Positions 7,061 to 15,927 of a stretch of 64,000 nucleotides of DNA are shown here, piece after piece. The notes beneath the pieces were generated by a model. The model had not been told where the DNA came from. It did not search any database and worked only from the letters and a program-made list of their open reading frames with translations. The translations under genes and the position numbers were made by a program. Positions within the stretch are counted from its first letter, which is position 1, and the number at the start of each line of letters is the position of its first letter. Origin of the DNA: Liquorilactobacillus mali KCTC 3596 = DSM 20444 (GTDB taxonomy: Bacteria; Bacillota; Bacilli; Lactobacillales; Lactobacillaceae); contig NZ_BACP01000003.1 of NCBI RefSeq assembly GCF_000260415.1, positions 1-64,000 of the forward strand, given 5' to 3'.

Positions 7061-7555
7061 TTATTTAGAATTAACAGTAATTAGACTAACTGGTTCTAAA
7101 ACATCTGTATCTTTTATATCTATAAAAGGTAATGCTAATTTGCTTTCCATAGACGATACATTAAATAGCTTTTTACCAATAGGATCATGACCAGAAAGTT
7201 TTAGGTCACTTACTAACTTTATAGTGAGGTCGAAGAGTAGAACGTTACTTTGCTTCAAAGCAATCGGTACACCAAATGGAGTGTCAAATTTTGTAAACCA
7301 CGTGTTTCTGACTAATTGCAAGAATGATTTCTCAATTTCACTAATATAGATAGGATGTTCATCTAATTCACCTTGAGAATATTTTGGGTAAGAGAGAACA
7401 AAATGTTCTTTATAGCGAAGTGTATTACCAATTAAAAATCTATCGTTAAGTTTCCATACTATTTTAGGGGTTTCAAAAGAAATTTGTCTTGCTACAAGTA
7501 ATTCCTTGGTAAGCCCTAGGGCGTATTCAAATGCCTGACATTCAACTAGTTTCAT
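7061..7555 (-). CDS. Uncharacterised cargo protein next to the attachment site
   Basis: A 164-residue protein of no family I recognise. It is mixed alpha/beta in character, with no signal peptide, membrane segment or catalytic signature visible; it opens M-K-L-V-E-C-Q-A-F-E-Y-A and ends with a run of short strands. ATG 7555 is chosen for its perfect GGAGGTG site; an upstream in-frame ATG at 7618 has none. Its own promoter (ATGACA, 17-18 bp, TATAAT, about 7579-7606) drives it against the packaging operon. A single, independently expressed gene between the last regulatory gene and the tRNA is where prophages and satellites carry accessory genes, often phage-interference or host-benefit genes. 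That role is inference from position. Confidence 0.75.
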   Translation of the reverse strand: MKLVECQAFEYALGLTKELLVARQISFETPKIVWKLNDRFLIGNTLRYKEHFVLSYPKYSQGELDEHPIYISEIEKSFLQLVRNTWFTKFDTPFGVPIALKQSNVLLFDLTIKLVSDLKLSGHDPIGKKLFNVSSMESKLALPFIDIKDTDVLEPVSLITVNSK

Positions 7556-7722
7556 AATTTTCACCTCCAATGTATTGACATATTTGTAATTATATAACTT
7601 TATCAAAAAAAATGTCATTTATTATGCAAAAAACTGCTACTCGATTGAGTAACAGCCAATTAAATTTATTAGGATTTTTTTGAATAAAATGTTAGTATAT
7701 ATGCATAAAAGAAAGTGTTTTC

Positions 7723-7742
7723 TTGACTCACTATTGACTCAC
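7723..7742 (+). repeat. Tandem direct repeat TTGACTCAC, candidate integrase arm sites
   Basis: TTGACTCAC occurs at 7723-7731 and again at 7734-7742, 11 bp apart, just inside the tRNA end of the element. Short direct repeats at this distance from an attachment core are typical arm-type sites of tyrosine integrases. The integrase gene would be off the left edge. Confidence 0.5.
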
Positions 7743-7784
7743 ATTTTTTGAAAATACGTTAAAACTATTGAAAAGACAAAAATA

Positions 7785-7810
7785 AAAAAGCCTTGATTTT
7801 CAAGACTTTT
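7785..7810 (-). terminator. Terminator of the tRNA-Arg transcript
   Basis: Read on the minus strand, AAAAGTCTTG and CAAGGCTTTT form a hairpin followed by more T, about 35 bp beyond the tRNA 3' end. Confidence 0.65.
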
Positions 7811-7842
7811 GACGATATATGATAACCGATATAAACTATCCA

Positions 7843-7914
7843 TGCGCCACGTGGGAGTCGAACCCACATTACAAGAACCGGAATCTTGCGTGCGATCCAT
7901 TACACTAGCGGCGC
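7843..7914 (-). tRNA. tRNA-Arg (anticodon CCG)
   Basis: A complete cloverleaf reads on the minus strand: acceptor GCGCCGC paired with GTGGCGC plus discriminator A, D-arm GTGT/GCAC, anticodon stem CAAGA/TCTTG with loop TTCCGGT (anticodon CCG), and T-arm GTGGG-TTCGACT-CCCAC. CCA is not encoded. The phage-like element abuts its 3' end, so it is very probably the integration site. Confidence 0.95.
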
Positions 7915-7979
7915 AATTACTCATACTATTCTACAAGAAAGAATTCAAATTTACAAGTTGAAAAGATAGGTGAAATTTT

Positions 7980-9296
7980 ATGCCCCACAATCAAAGTTAT
8001 GGATATGGGCAGATTCAAAAGCAGATTCAAAAATTTGCCATGACGCAACAAATGCAGCAGTCGATCCAGATACTGCGTTATAGTACTGAAGACCTTGCGA
8101 AGTATTTGAAACAAAAACAATTGGATAATCCTTTTGTTTCCATCAAGGAAACAATGAATTACACGGGTAATTCAACTGACCTATCAAATGCAAAAGTGAG
8201 TCAGTTGGATATGGTTATGAATAATAAAAGTCAGTCTCTTTATGATTATCTACTATCACAGGTCCATTTGACTATGAGAAAAACAAATCTTAGGAGCTGG
8301 GTCATTTATCTAATTGGGCAACTTGATGAGAATGGATATTTAAAAGTTGACTTAGAGGGATTGATTAGAAAAACCGGTGTTGAATATATTACGATGATGG
8401 ACGCAATGACTTTATTGCAGCAACTAGACCCACCTGGTGTTGGTGCACGTTCTTTGAAAGAGTGTTTGCTCCTGCAAATCCAAAATATTGAAAATGCTCC
8501 CATTGAGGCGCAACTAATTATTGAAAATGAGTTTGAAAGTCTAGTTGAGCAAGACTGGGATAAAATTGCAGCTGATCTATCTATAGACAGAGAAAAGGTT
8601 TTGAGTGTTGTTGAATTTATTAAACGTCTGACTCCAGCACCAGGTGCAGCTTTTGAACAAGAAAATGTTGGGTATGTTTATCCTGATTTGATAATAAAAA
8701 AGATTTCTGGAACGTCTGACTTTAGTATTAAGCCAACTAAGAAAACAAAGCCACTAGTTGTTTTCAAGCAAGATTACTATAATAAATTTGCAACGGCAAA
8801 TGAAACTGAAGTAAAAAAATTTTTGAAGGAAAAGCAAAAAGACTTTCAAGAGCTTATCAGAGATATTGAATTGCGTGCAGAAACAATTGTCAGAGTGGCA
8901 GAGGTTATAATTGAACGTCAGCATGAGTTTTTCGAAAATGGTGACAGACAGTTGAAGCCGTTTCTATTAAGAGATGTAGCTCAAAAGTTGAATTTACACG
9001 AGTCTACCATTAGTCGTGCGGTTAATGGCAAGTATTTAAGGTGTGATTCGGGAGTGTATGAACTAAAATATTTCTTTAGGCGGCCTGTGAACAGTATGGA
9101 ACAAGATATTTCTGTTGATACGATAAAAAAACATATAACTGTGATTGTGGCGGCTGAAAATCAGCAAAAGCCCTTGTCAGATATCAAGATTGCAATGAAA
9201 TTAGAGAAAGTTGGGATAAAAATATCCCGTAGAACCGTTGCGAAATATCGAGAGGAATTAAGGATAGGCAGTTCAACTCAAAGAAAAAAGATTTAA
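7980..9296 (+). CDS. rpoN: RNA polymerase sigma-54 factor
   Basis: Sigma-54 (438 residues), the alternative sigma factor for -24/-12 promoters that need an AAA+ activator; in lactobacilli it mainly serves PTS operons of the mannose class. The N-terminal activator-interacting region is Gln-rich (Q-M-Q-Q-S-I-Q-I-L). The core-binding domain follows with D-P-P-G-V-G-A-R-S-L-K-E-C near residue 157. Near the C-terminus lie the helix-turn-helix V-A-Q-K-L-N-L-H-E-S-T-I-S-R-A-V and the RpoN box S-R-R-T-V-A-K-Y-R-E-E-L. The ATG follows AGGTGA. It is monocistronic and divergent from the tRNA. No sigma-54 activator or clear -24/-12 promoter is visible nearby. Confidence 0.95.
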   Translation: MPHNQSYGYGQIQKQIQKFAMTQQMQQSIQILRYSTEDLAKYLKQKQLDNPFVSIKETMNYTGNSTDLSNAKVSQLDMVMNNKSQSLYDYLLSQVHLTMRKTNLRSWVIYLIGQLDENGYLKVDLEGLIRKTGVEYITMMDAMTLLQQLDPPGVGARSLKECLLLQIQNIENAPIEAQLIIENEFESLVEQDWDKIAADLSIDREKVLSVVEFIKRLTPAPGAAFEQENVGYVYPDLIIKKISGTSDFSIKPTKKTKPLVVFKQDYYNKFATANETEVKKFLKEKQKDFQELIRDIELRAETIVRVAEVIIERQHEFFENGDRQLKPFLLRDVAQKLNLHESTISRAVNGKYLRCDSGVYELKYFFRRPVNSMEQDISVDTIKKHITVIVAAENQQKPLSDIKIAMKLEKVGIKISRRTVAKYREELRIGSSTQRKKI

Positions 9297-9616
9297 TTCA
9301 TACTTACGCATTTTGAACACAGGTAAAAATATTTTATTGTTCGCTACTAGGAGTAGATTTTAAAATTTTCTTCATTAAAATTCGGAATAGTAGAATAATC
9401 AAGAAAAAAGTTGGCATGAAATTAAGCTATTAACGACTATTAATAACAAGACCTTACTCACTTGCATTAGGTGTGAAATATTGCTATAATGCAGTTGTTG
9501 ATGAGGGTATGAGAACAATTAATTAGAGAGAAATTGTTGTTGTACTTTTGTTTTTTGACTAGCTGGGTCGCTTAGCGACACCATTGGACAATATTGGTCC
9601 CATTAGGAAGGTAACT
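9297..9616 (+). promoter_or_regulatory. cggR promoter and CggR operator region
   Basis: This stretch holds no gene. A promoter is seen at TTGCAT (9462-9467), 17 bp, TATAAT (9485-9490). Downstream, between promoter and start codon, lie two adjacent inverted repeats: GTCGC-TTA-GCGAC (9567-9579) and GGAC-N7-GTCC (9586-9600). They resemble the two half-operators of B. subtilis CggR (GGGAC-N6-GTC repeats), which the repressor binds in the absence of fructose-1,6-bisphosphate. Their position downstream of the start site fits roadblock or autoregulation. Confidence 0.65.
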
Positions 9617-10648
9617 ATGATGCATCAGGAGTTTGAATGGATTGAAAAGATTGCTCCCGACATGGTGGAAACCATGGTGCAACGGTTCATGATATTACGT
9701 TATATCTCTTGGATGGGGCCGATTGGTAGGAGAGTTCTTTCGCAAGAATTTGGTTTAACAGAACGGGTACTTAGGACCGAGACTGATTTTTTGCGCGGAC
9801 AGGGCTTGATTGCTTCAACTAGGTCTGGCATGATTATTACTGGAAAGGGTCAGGATGTTATTCAGGGCCTTCGAGGGTTGATGGATCAGTTCGCAGATAT
9901 AAGGCACCAAGAAGTTGAGCTTTCGAAGAAATTAGGCATTGAAAAATGTCTGATTGTAGCAGGTAATTCTGATGAGCAACCAAGAGTTATAGAAGAAATG
10001 GGTAAGCTTGTTGATGAATCATTAGTTGCTATTTTACCGAGCGGCAAGAATGTGATTGCTGTTATGGGAGGAATTACGATGGCGGCTATTGCAAAGGCTC
10101 TCACGAAAAGAGTTGGCGAAAATCGTGAATTGCTTTTCGTACCTGCCAGAGGTGGTGTAGGAGAGGCTGTTGATATCCAAGCCAATACAGTTAGTTCACA
10201 AATGGCGATACATACTGGTGGACAGCATCGTGCGTTGTATGTACCTGAACAGTTGAGTGAGGAGGCATTTGAACCTTTACTCAAAGAACCAGCAATTCAA
10301 AAGGTAATTGGGTTAATTCGAAATAGTGATGCTGTTATTCATAGTGTGGGAGATGCTATTCGGATGGCTAAAAGAAGAGATATGCCTGTTTCTGTGATTG
10401 AAATGTTGAAAAAAAAGCATGCAGTTGGAGAGGCTTTCGGTTATTTTTTTGATGAGCTAGGTAATGTGGTGTATAAGATTCCAAGAATTGGATTGCAATT
10501 AGAGGATCTCACCGATAAGAAATGTGTGCTTGCGGTTGCTGGCGGTGCTTCAAAGGCTAAAGCTATTGCGGCATACATGAGACATGCTCCTAAACAAACT
10601 TGTCTGATTACTGACGAGGGAGCAGCAAACTTGATTTTAAAAGAGTAG
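9617..10648 (+). CDS. cggR: Central glycolytic genes regulator CggR
   Basis: A SorC/DeoR-type repressor (343 residues) of the glycolytic operon that follows it; binding of fructose-1,6-bisphosphate relieves repression in the B. subtilis family member. The N-terminal winged helix is seen at I-G-R-R-V-L-S-Q-E-F-G-L-T-E-R-V-L-R-T-E-T-D-F-L. The effector domain has V-M-G-G-I-T-M-A-A-I-A and P-A-R-G-G-V-G-E-A, and later V-I-H-S-V-G-D-A. ATG 9617 (or 9620) follows AGGAAGGT; an in-frame TTG at 9584 lies inside the operator repeats and has no ribosome site. It sits 60 bp upstream of gap. Confidence 0.93.
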   Translation: MMHQEFEWIEKIAPDMVETMVQRFMILRYISWMGPIGRRVLSQEFGLTERVLRTETDFLRGQGLIASTRSGMIITGKGQDVIQGLRGLMDQFADIRHQEVELSKKLGIEKCLIVAGNSDEQPRVIEEMGKLVDESLVAILPSGKNVIAVMGGITMAAIAKALTKRVGENRELLFVPARGGVGEAVDIQANTVSSQMAIHTGGQHRALYVPEQLSEEAFEPLLKEPAIQKVIGLIRNSDAVIHSVGDAIRMAKRRDMPVSVIEMLKKKHAVGEAFGYFFDELGNVVYKIPRIGLQLEDLTDKKCVLAVAGGASKAKAIAAYMRHAPKQTCLITDEGAANLILKE

Positions 10649-10708
10649 TGTTTAACCAACACACTTTTTAAAATAAATTTTTTATTTCCTAAAGGAGGAA
10701 ATTTTAGT

Positions 10709-11722
10709 ATGACTACTAAAGTAGGTATTAATGGTTTTGGCCGTATTGGCCGTTTGGCATTCCGCCGTATTGCTGAGACTTCAGAAAGCTTGGAAGTTGT
10801 TGCTATCAACGATTTGACATCTCCAGCTATGTTGGCACATTTATTGAAGTATGATACAGCTCATGGTCAATTCGATGCTGAAATCTCTGCTACAGACAAT
10901 GCACTTGTTGTTAATGGCAAAGAAATTCCTGTATACGCAGAAGCAGACGCACGCAACATTCCTTGGGTTAAGAATGATGGTGTTGATTTAGTTCTTGAAT
11001 CAACAGGTTTCTACACATCAGAAGAAAAGGCATCTGCACATATCGAAGCAGGCGCAAAGCGTGTCCTTATCTCAGCACCAGCTGGCAAGATGAAGACAAT
11101 TGTTTACAGTGTTAACGATGACACATTGACAAATGATGACAAGATTGTTTCTGCTGCTTCATGTACTACAAACTGTTTAGCTCCTTTAGCAAAAGCTATG
11201 AATGATGCTTTTGGTATTAAAGCTGGTACTATGACAACAATCCATGCTTACACAGCTACACAAAAATTACAAGATGGTCCAGATCGTGGTGGTAATGTTC
11301 GTAACGCTCGTGCTGCTGCTGCTAACACAATTCCTCATTCAACTGGTGCTGCTAAAGCTCTTGGTTTAGTTGTTCCTGAAGTGAAGGGTAAGTTAGATGG
11401 ACATGCACAACGTGTTCCAGTTATTACAGGTTCATTAACAGAATTAGTTACAACTCTTGACAAAGAAGTAACTGTTGACGAAGTTAATGCAGCTGTTAAG
11501 AAAGTTACAGATGGTAACGAATCATTCGGTTACAACGGAGACGGAATCGTTTCATCAGATATCATCGGTACAACATTTGGTTCAGTATTTGACCCAACTC
11601 AAACACAAGTTGTTGGTTCAGGTGAAGGCCAAGTTGTTAAGACTGTTGCATGGTACGATAACGAATCTGGTTTTACAGCACAAATGATCCGTACTTTGGA
11701 AAAATTTGCTAGCATGCTTTAA
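10709..11722 (+). CDS. gap: Glyceraldehyde-3-phosphate dehydrogenase
   Basis: NAD-dependent GAPDH (337 residues), converting glyceraldehyde-3-phosphate to 1,3-bisphosphoglycerate in the cytoplasm. It shows the NAD site [11 protein letters not shown], the catalytic [12 protein letters not shown], and the C-terminal [18 protein letters not shown] stands just before the ATG, and the codon choice is the strongly biased pattern of very highly expressed genes, shared with pgk, tpiA and eno. It is first after cggR in the glycolytic operon. Confidence 0.98.
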   Translation: MTTKVGINGFGRIGRLAFRRIAETSESLEVVAINDLTSPAMLAHLLKYDTAHGQFDAEISATDNALVVNGKEIPVYAEADARNIPWVKNDGVDLVLESTGFYTSEEKASAHIEAGAKRVLISAPAGKMKTIVYSVNDDTLTNDDKIVSAASCTTNCLAPLAKAMNDAFGIKAGTMTTIHAYTATQKLQDGPDRGGNVRNARAAAANTIPHSTGAAKALGLVVPEVKGKLDGHAQRVPVITGSLTELVTTLDKEVTVDEVNAAVKKVTDGNESFGYNGDGIVSSDIIGTTFGSVFDPTQTQVVGSGEGQVVKTVAWYDNESGFTAQMIRTLEKFASML

Positions 11723-11752
11723 GATTTAGCTGACGCTAAGTTTTTAAATGAT

Positions 11753-11801
11753 TTAGTTCATTGAGGCGGGGGGAGGCATAACTCTCTTCGCTTTTTATTT
11801 T
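11753..11801 (+). terminator. Weak hairpin between gap and pgk
   Basis: A G-rich segment with an imperfect stem (GCGG..GGAG against CTCTCTTCGC) is followed by five T. It could partially terminate or process the mRNA so that gap is made in excess over downstream genes. The stem is poor, so this is tentative. Confidence 0.35.
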
Positions 11802-11824
11802 AAAAAAATGGAGGATTACAATTC

Positions 11825-13015
11825 ATGGCTAAACTAACTGTTTCTGATTTAGATGTTACGGGTAAAAAAGTTTTAATTCGTGTTGACTTTAATGTTCCTA
11901 TTAAAAACGGTGTTATCGGAAATGATAATCGTATCGTTGCCGCTTTACCAACAATTAAATATATTGTTGAAAATGGTGGTAAAGCTATTCTGTTTTCACA
12001 TCTTGGTCGTGTTAAAACTGAAGAAGACAAGAAGGAATTATCACTTCGCCCAGTTGCTGAAAAATTAGCTGATTTGATTAAAAAACCTGTTACATTTGTG
12101 CCAACAACTCGTGGTGCACAACTTGAAGAAGCAATTAACAAGATGAACAATGGCGATATTTTGTTGGTTGAAAATACACGTTTTGAAGACTTAGACGGTA
12201 AAAAGGAATCTAAGAATGATCCTGAATTGGGTAAATATTGGGCATCACTTGGTGACCTGTTTGTAAATGATGCTTTCGGTACAGCTCATCGTTCACACGC
12301 TTCTAATGTAGGAATTGCAAGTAACATGGATCAAGCTGCTGCAGGGTTCTTGCTTGAAAAAGAAATCAAATTCTTAGGTAATGCCGTTGATACTCCGGTT
12401 CGTCCATTTGTTGCCATTTTGGGTGGTGCAAAGGTTTCAGATAAAATTGGTGTTATTGATCACCTTCTTTCAAAGGCTGATAAGGTTATTATCGGTGGTG
12501 GTATGACTTATACATTTTATGCTGCTAAAGGCATGAGCATTGGTAACTCATTGGTTGAATCTGATAAAATTGATCTTGCTAAAGAAATTATTGAAAAAGC
12601 TGGAGACAAATTAGTGTTGCCGGTTGATTCAGTTGTCGCTGAAAAATTCGATAATGATGTACCTAACAAGACTGTTGATGGCGACATTCCTGCTGGATAC
12701 ATGGCACTTGATATTGGACCTAAGTCAATTGCTCTGTTCAAAGATGTTTTAAAAGATGCTAAGACAGTTGTTTGGAATGGACCTATGGGTGTGTTCGAAA
12801 TGAGCAACTATGCTGAAGGAACTCTCGAAATTGGTAAGTTCTTGGGTACACTTAGTGATGCTACAACAATTGTTGGTGGTGGTGATTCAACTGCTGCTGT
12901 TCAACAATTAGGTGTAGCTGACCAATTAACGCATATCTCAACTGGTGGTGGAGCTTCCCTCGAATATCTCGAAGGTAAGACACTTCCTGGAATTGCTGCT
13001 GTTTCAGATAAATAG
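11825..13015 (+). CDS. pgk: Phosphoglycerate kinase
   Basis: Transfers phosphate from 1,3-bisphosphoglycerate to ADP; 396 residues, the normal monomer. It has the N-domain R-V-D-F-N-V-P-I, the S-H-L-G-R-V loop, [14 protein letters not shown], and the nucleotide-binding region [11 protein letters not shown] plus W-N-G-P-M-G-V-F-E and G-G-G-D-S-T-A-A-V near the end. GGAGG precedes the ATG. It lies 102 bp after gap. Confidence 0.98.
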   Translation: MAKLTVSDLDVTGKKVLIRVDFNVPIKNGVIGNDNRIVAALPTIKYIVENGGKAILFSHLGRVKTEEDKKELSLRPVAEKLADLIKKPVTFVPTTRGAQLEEAINKMNNGDILLVENTRFEDLDGKKESKNDPELGKYWASLGDLFVNDAFGTAHRSHASNVGIASNMDQAAAGFLLEKEIKFLGNAVDTPVRPFVAILGGAKVSDKIGVIDHLLSKADKVIIGGGMTYTFYAAKGMSIGNSLVESDKIDLAKEIIEKAGDKLVLPVDSVVAEKFDNDVPNKTVDGDIPAGYMALDIGPKSIALFKDVLKDAKTVVWNGPMGVFEMSNYAEGTLEIGKFLGTLSDATTIVGGGDSTAAVQQLGVADQLTHISTGGGASLEYLEGKTLPGIAAVSDK

Positions 13016-13048
13016 TTTATAATAGGCAAAATTGAAAGGATGATATAA

Positions 13049-13804
13049 GTGCGTACACCAATTATTGCAGGTAACTGGAAAATGAACATGAATCCAGAAC
13101 AAACTGCTGAATTTGTTAAAGCTGTAAAGAATGACTTGCCAGCTACAAGCAAGGTTGAATCAGTGATTGCTGCACCAGCTGTCGATCTTCCAGCACTTTT
13201 GGAAGCTGCAAAGGGTTCTGAACTTAAAGTTGCTGCTGAAAATTGCTACTTTGAAGATGAGGGTGCATTTACTGGTGAAACCTCTCCCAAAGTTCTTAAA
13301 GAAATGGGCGTAGACTATGTAGTTATTGGTCATTCAGAGCGTCGTGATTATTTCCACGAAACTGATGAAGACATTAACAAGAAAGCTCATGCAATCTTCA
13401 AGAATGGTCTTTTACCAATTATTTGTTGTGGTGAATCTCTTGAAACTCGTGAAGCCGGTAAAGCTGAAGAATGGGTTGCTGGACAAGTAACTGCTGCATT
13501 GAAAGATCTTTCTGGTGATCAGGTTGCAAGTTCTGTAATTGCATATGAACCAATTTGGGCTATTGGAACTGGTAAAACAGCTTCATCAGACCAAGCTGAA
13601 GAGATTTGTGCAGTTGTTCGTAAGACAGTCGCAAAACTTTATGATGAAACTGTTGCTGACAAGGTTCGCATCCAGTATGGTGGTTCTGTAAAACCTGCTA
13701 ATGTTAAGGATCTTATGAGCAAAGAAAATATTGATGGCGGACTTGTTGGTGGTGCATCATTAGTTCCCGAATCATATTTGGCATTGGTTAACTTTAACAA
13801 ATAG
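13049..13804 (+). CDS. tpiA: Triosephosphate isomerase
   Basis: Interconverts dihydroxyacetone phosphate and glyceraldehyde-3-phosphate; 251 residues. It shows the N-terminal I-A-G-N-W-K-M-N, catalytic His in I-G-H-S-E-R-R, catalytic Glu in [11 protein letters not shown] and the phosphate loop Y-G-G-S-V. It starts with GTG (13049) behind GAAAGGA. It lies 33 bp after pgk, in the same operon. Confidence 0.98.
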   Translation: MRTPIIAGNWKMNMNPEQTAEFVKAVKNDLPATSKVESVIAAPAVDLPALLEAAKGSELKVAAENCYFEDEGAFTGETSPKVLKEMGVDYVVIGHSERRDYFHETDEDINKKAHAIFKNGLLPIICCGESLETREAGKAEEWVAGQVTAALKDLSGDQVASSVIAYEPIWAIGTGKTASSDQAEEICAVVRKTVAKLYDETVADKVRIQYGGSVKPANVKDLMSKENIDGGLVGGASLVPESYLALVNFNK

Positions 13805-13854
13805 TTGATGTTTTTTTGCGGCTAACAATTGAAAGTCGTTAAGAAAACCTTTAA

Positions 13855-15234
<1,380 letters not shown>

Positions 15235-15313
15235 TTAAATAAAAGTGTAGTTTAGATTGTCAGTTTTGACTTAGTAATAGATAAATAAATTGACAGAAAT
15301 TACAATGATTAGC

Positions 15314-15362
15314 AACAAGGCTGCTACAAATCGAATGATTTGTGACAGCCTTGTTATTTTTT
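15314..15362 (+). terminator. Strong terminator of the glycolytic operon
   Basis: AACAAGGCTG (15314-15323) pairs with CAGCCTTGTT (15346-15355), with a second stem ACAAATC/GATTTGT inside, then a T-rich tail. Confidence 0.92.
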
Positions 15363-15579
15363 ATAGCAAAGGAAAGACATTTCTCAATGAGTTGACTTGC
15401 AAAATTTTAAAATGTATATTGCAGATGAGCGTTAAAGAGTAAATTAGTTTTTGACATATTGGTTGAGACCATTATTTCATAAAATAAATCTTGGTGTATA
15501 AGTGTTAAAACTGACTGGAAATAAAAGATTATTTATGCTACATTATAATAGATGTAGATTACCTATGGAGTAAGGGGGT
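15363..15579 (+). other. Intergenic region before secG
   Basis: No gene is seen. A TTGACA at about 15451 and a TATAAT at about 15545 are present but are not spaced as one promoter; the latter is nearest to secG and is the likelier -10. Nothing else stands out. Confidence 0.5.
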
Positions 15580-15822
15580 ATGAGCTTGTACAATTTAATT
15601 TTAACTATTTTGATGATTGTTTCAGTATTAATTATTATTGCGGTAATGATGCAACCTGCGAAGAATGATAATGCAGCTTCTGCTTTATCGGGTGGAGCTG
15701 CCGATTTGTTCAGCAAGCAAAAGCCTCGGGGATTTGAGGCGTTTATGCAGAAGGTAACGGCTGTACTAGGAGTCATCTTCTTTATTCTTTCATTGGCTTT
15801 GGTTTATATTTCATCGCATTGA
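15580..15822 (+). CDS. secG: Protein translocase subunit SecG
   Basis: A small membrane subunit of the SecYEG channel, 80 residues, with two hydrophobic segments (residues 2-22 and 57-77) flanking a Gly/Ala-rich loop with A-S-A-L-S-G-G-A-A-D-L-F. Length, topology and the following rnr-smpB genes are typical of Firmicutes. It starts at ATG 15580 behind a G-rich site (AAGGGGGT). Confidence 0.92.
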   Translation: MSLYNLILTILMIVSVLIIIAVMMQPAKNDNAASALSGGAADLFSKQKPRGFEAFMQKVTAVLGVIFFILSLALVYISSH

Positions 15823-15927
15823 TAAAAAGTAAGGTCTTCTGCTTAATTCTGTGCAGGGGGGATTTACTTTTTTTTTAGATTAAGAACAGCTCTTAATGGA
15901 TAATCAAGTAAGTAAACGAGGAAATTA

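Noticed and set aside
9411-9430. TGGCAT...GC resembling a sigma-54 -24/-12 promoter between rpoN and cggR
   Set aside because: The spacing between GG and GC is one base off and the -12 sequence is poor; a good sigma-A promoter lies downstream.
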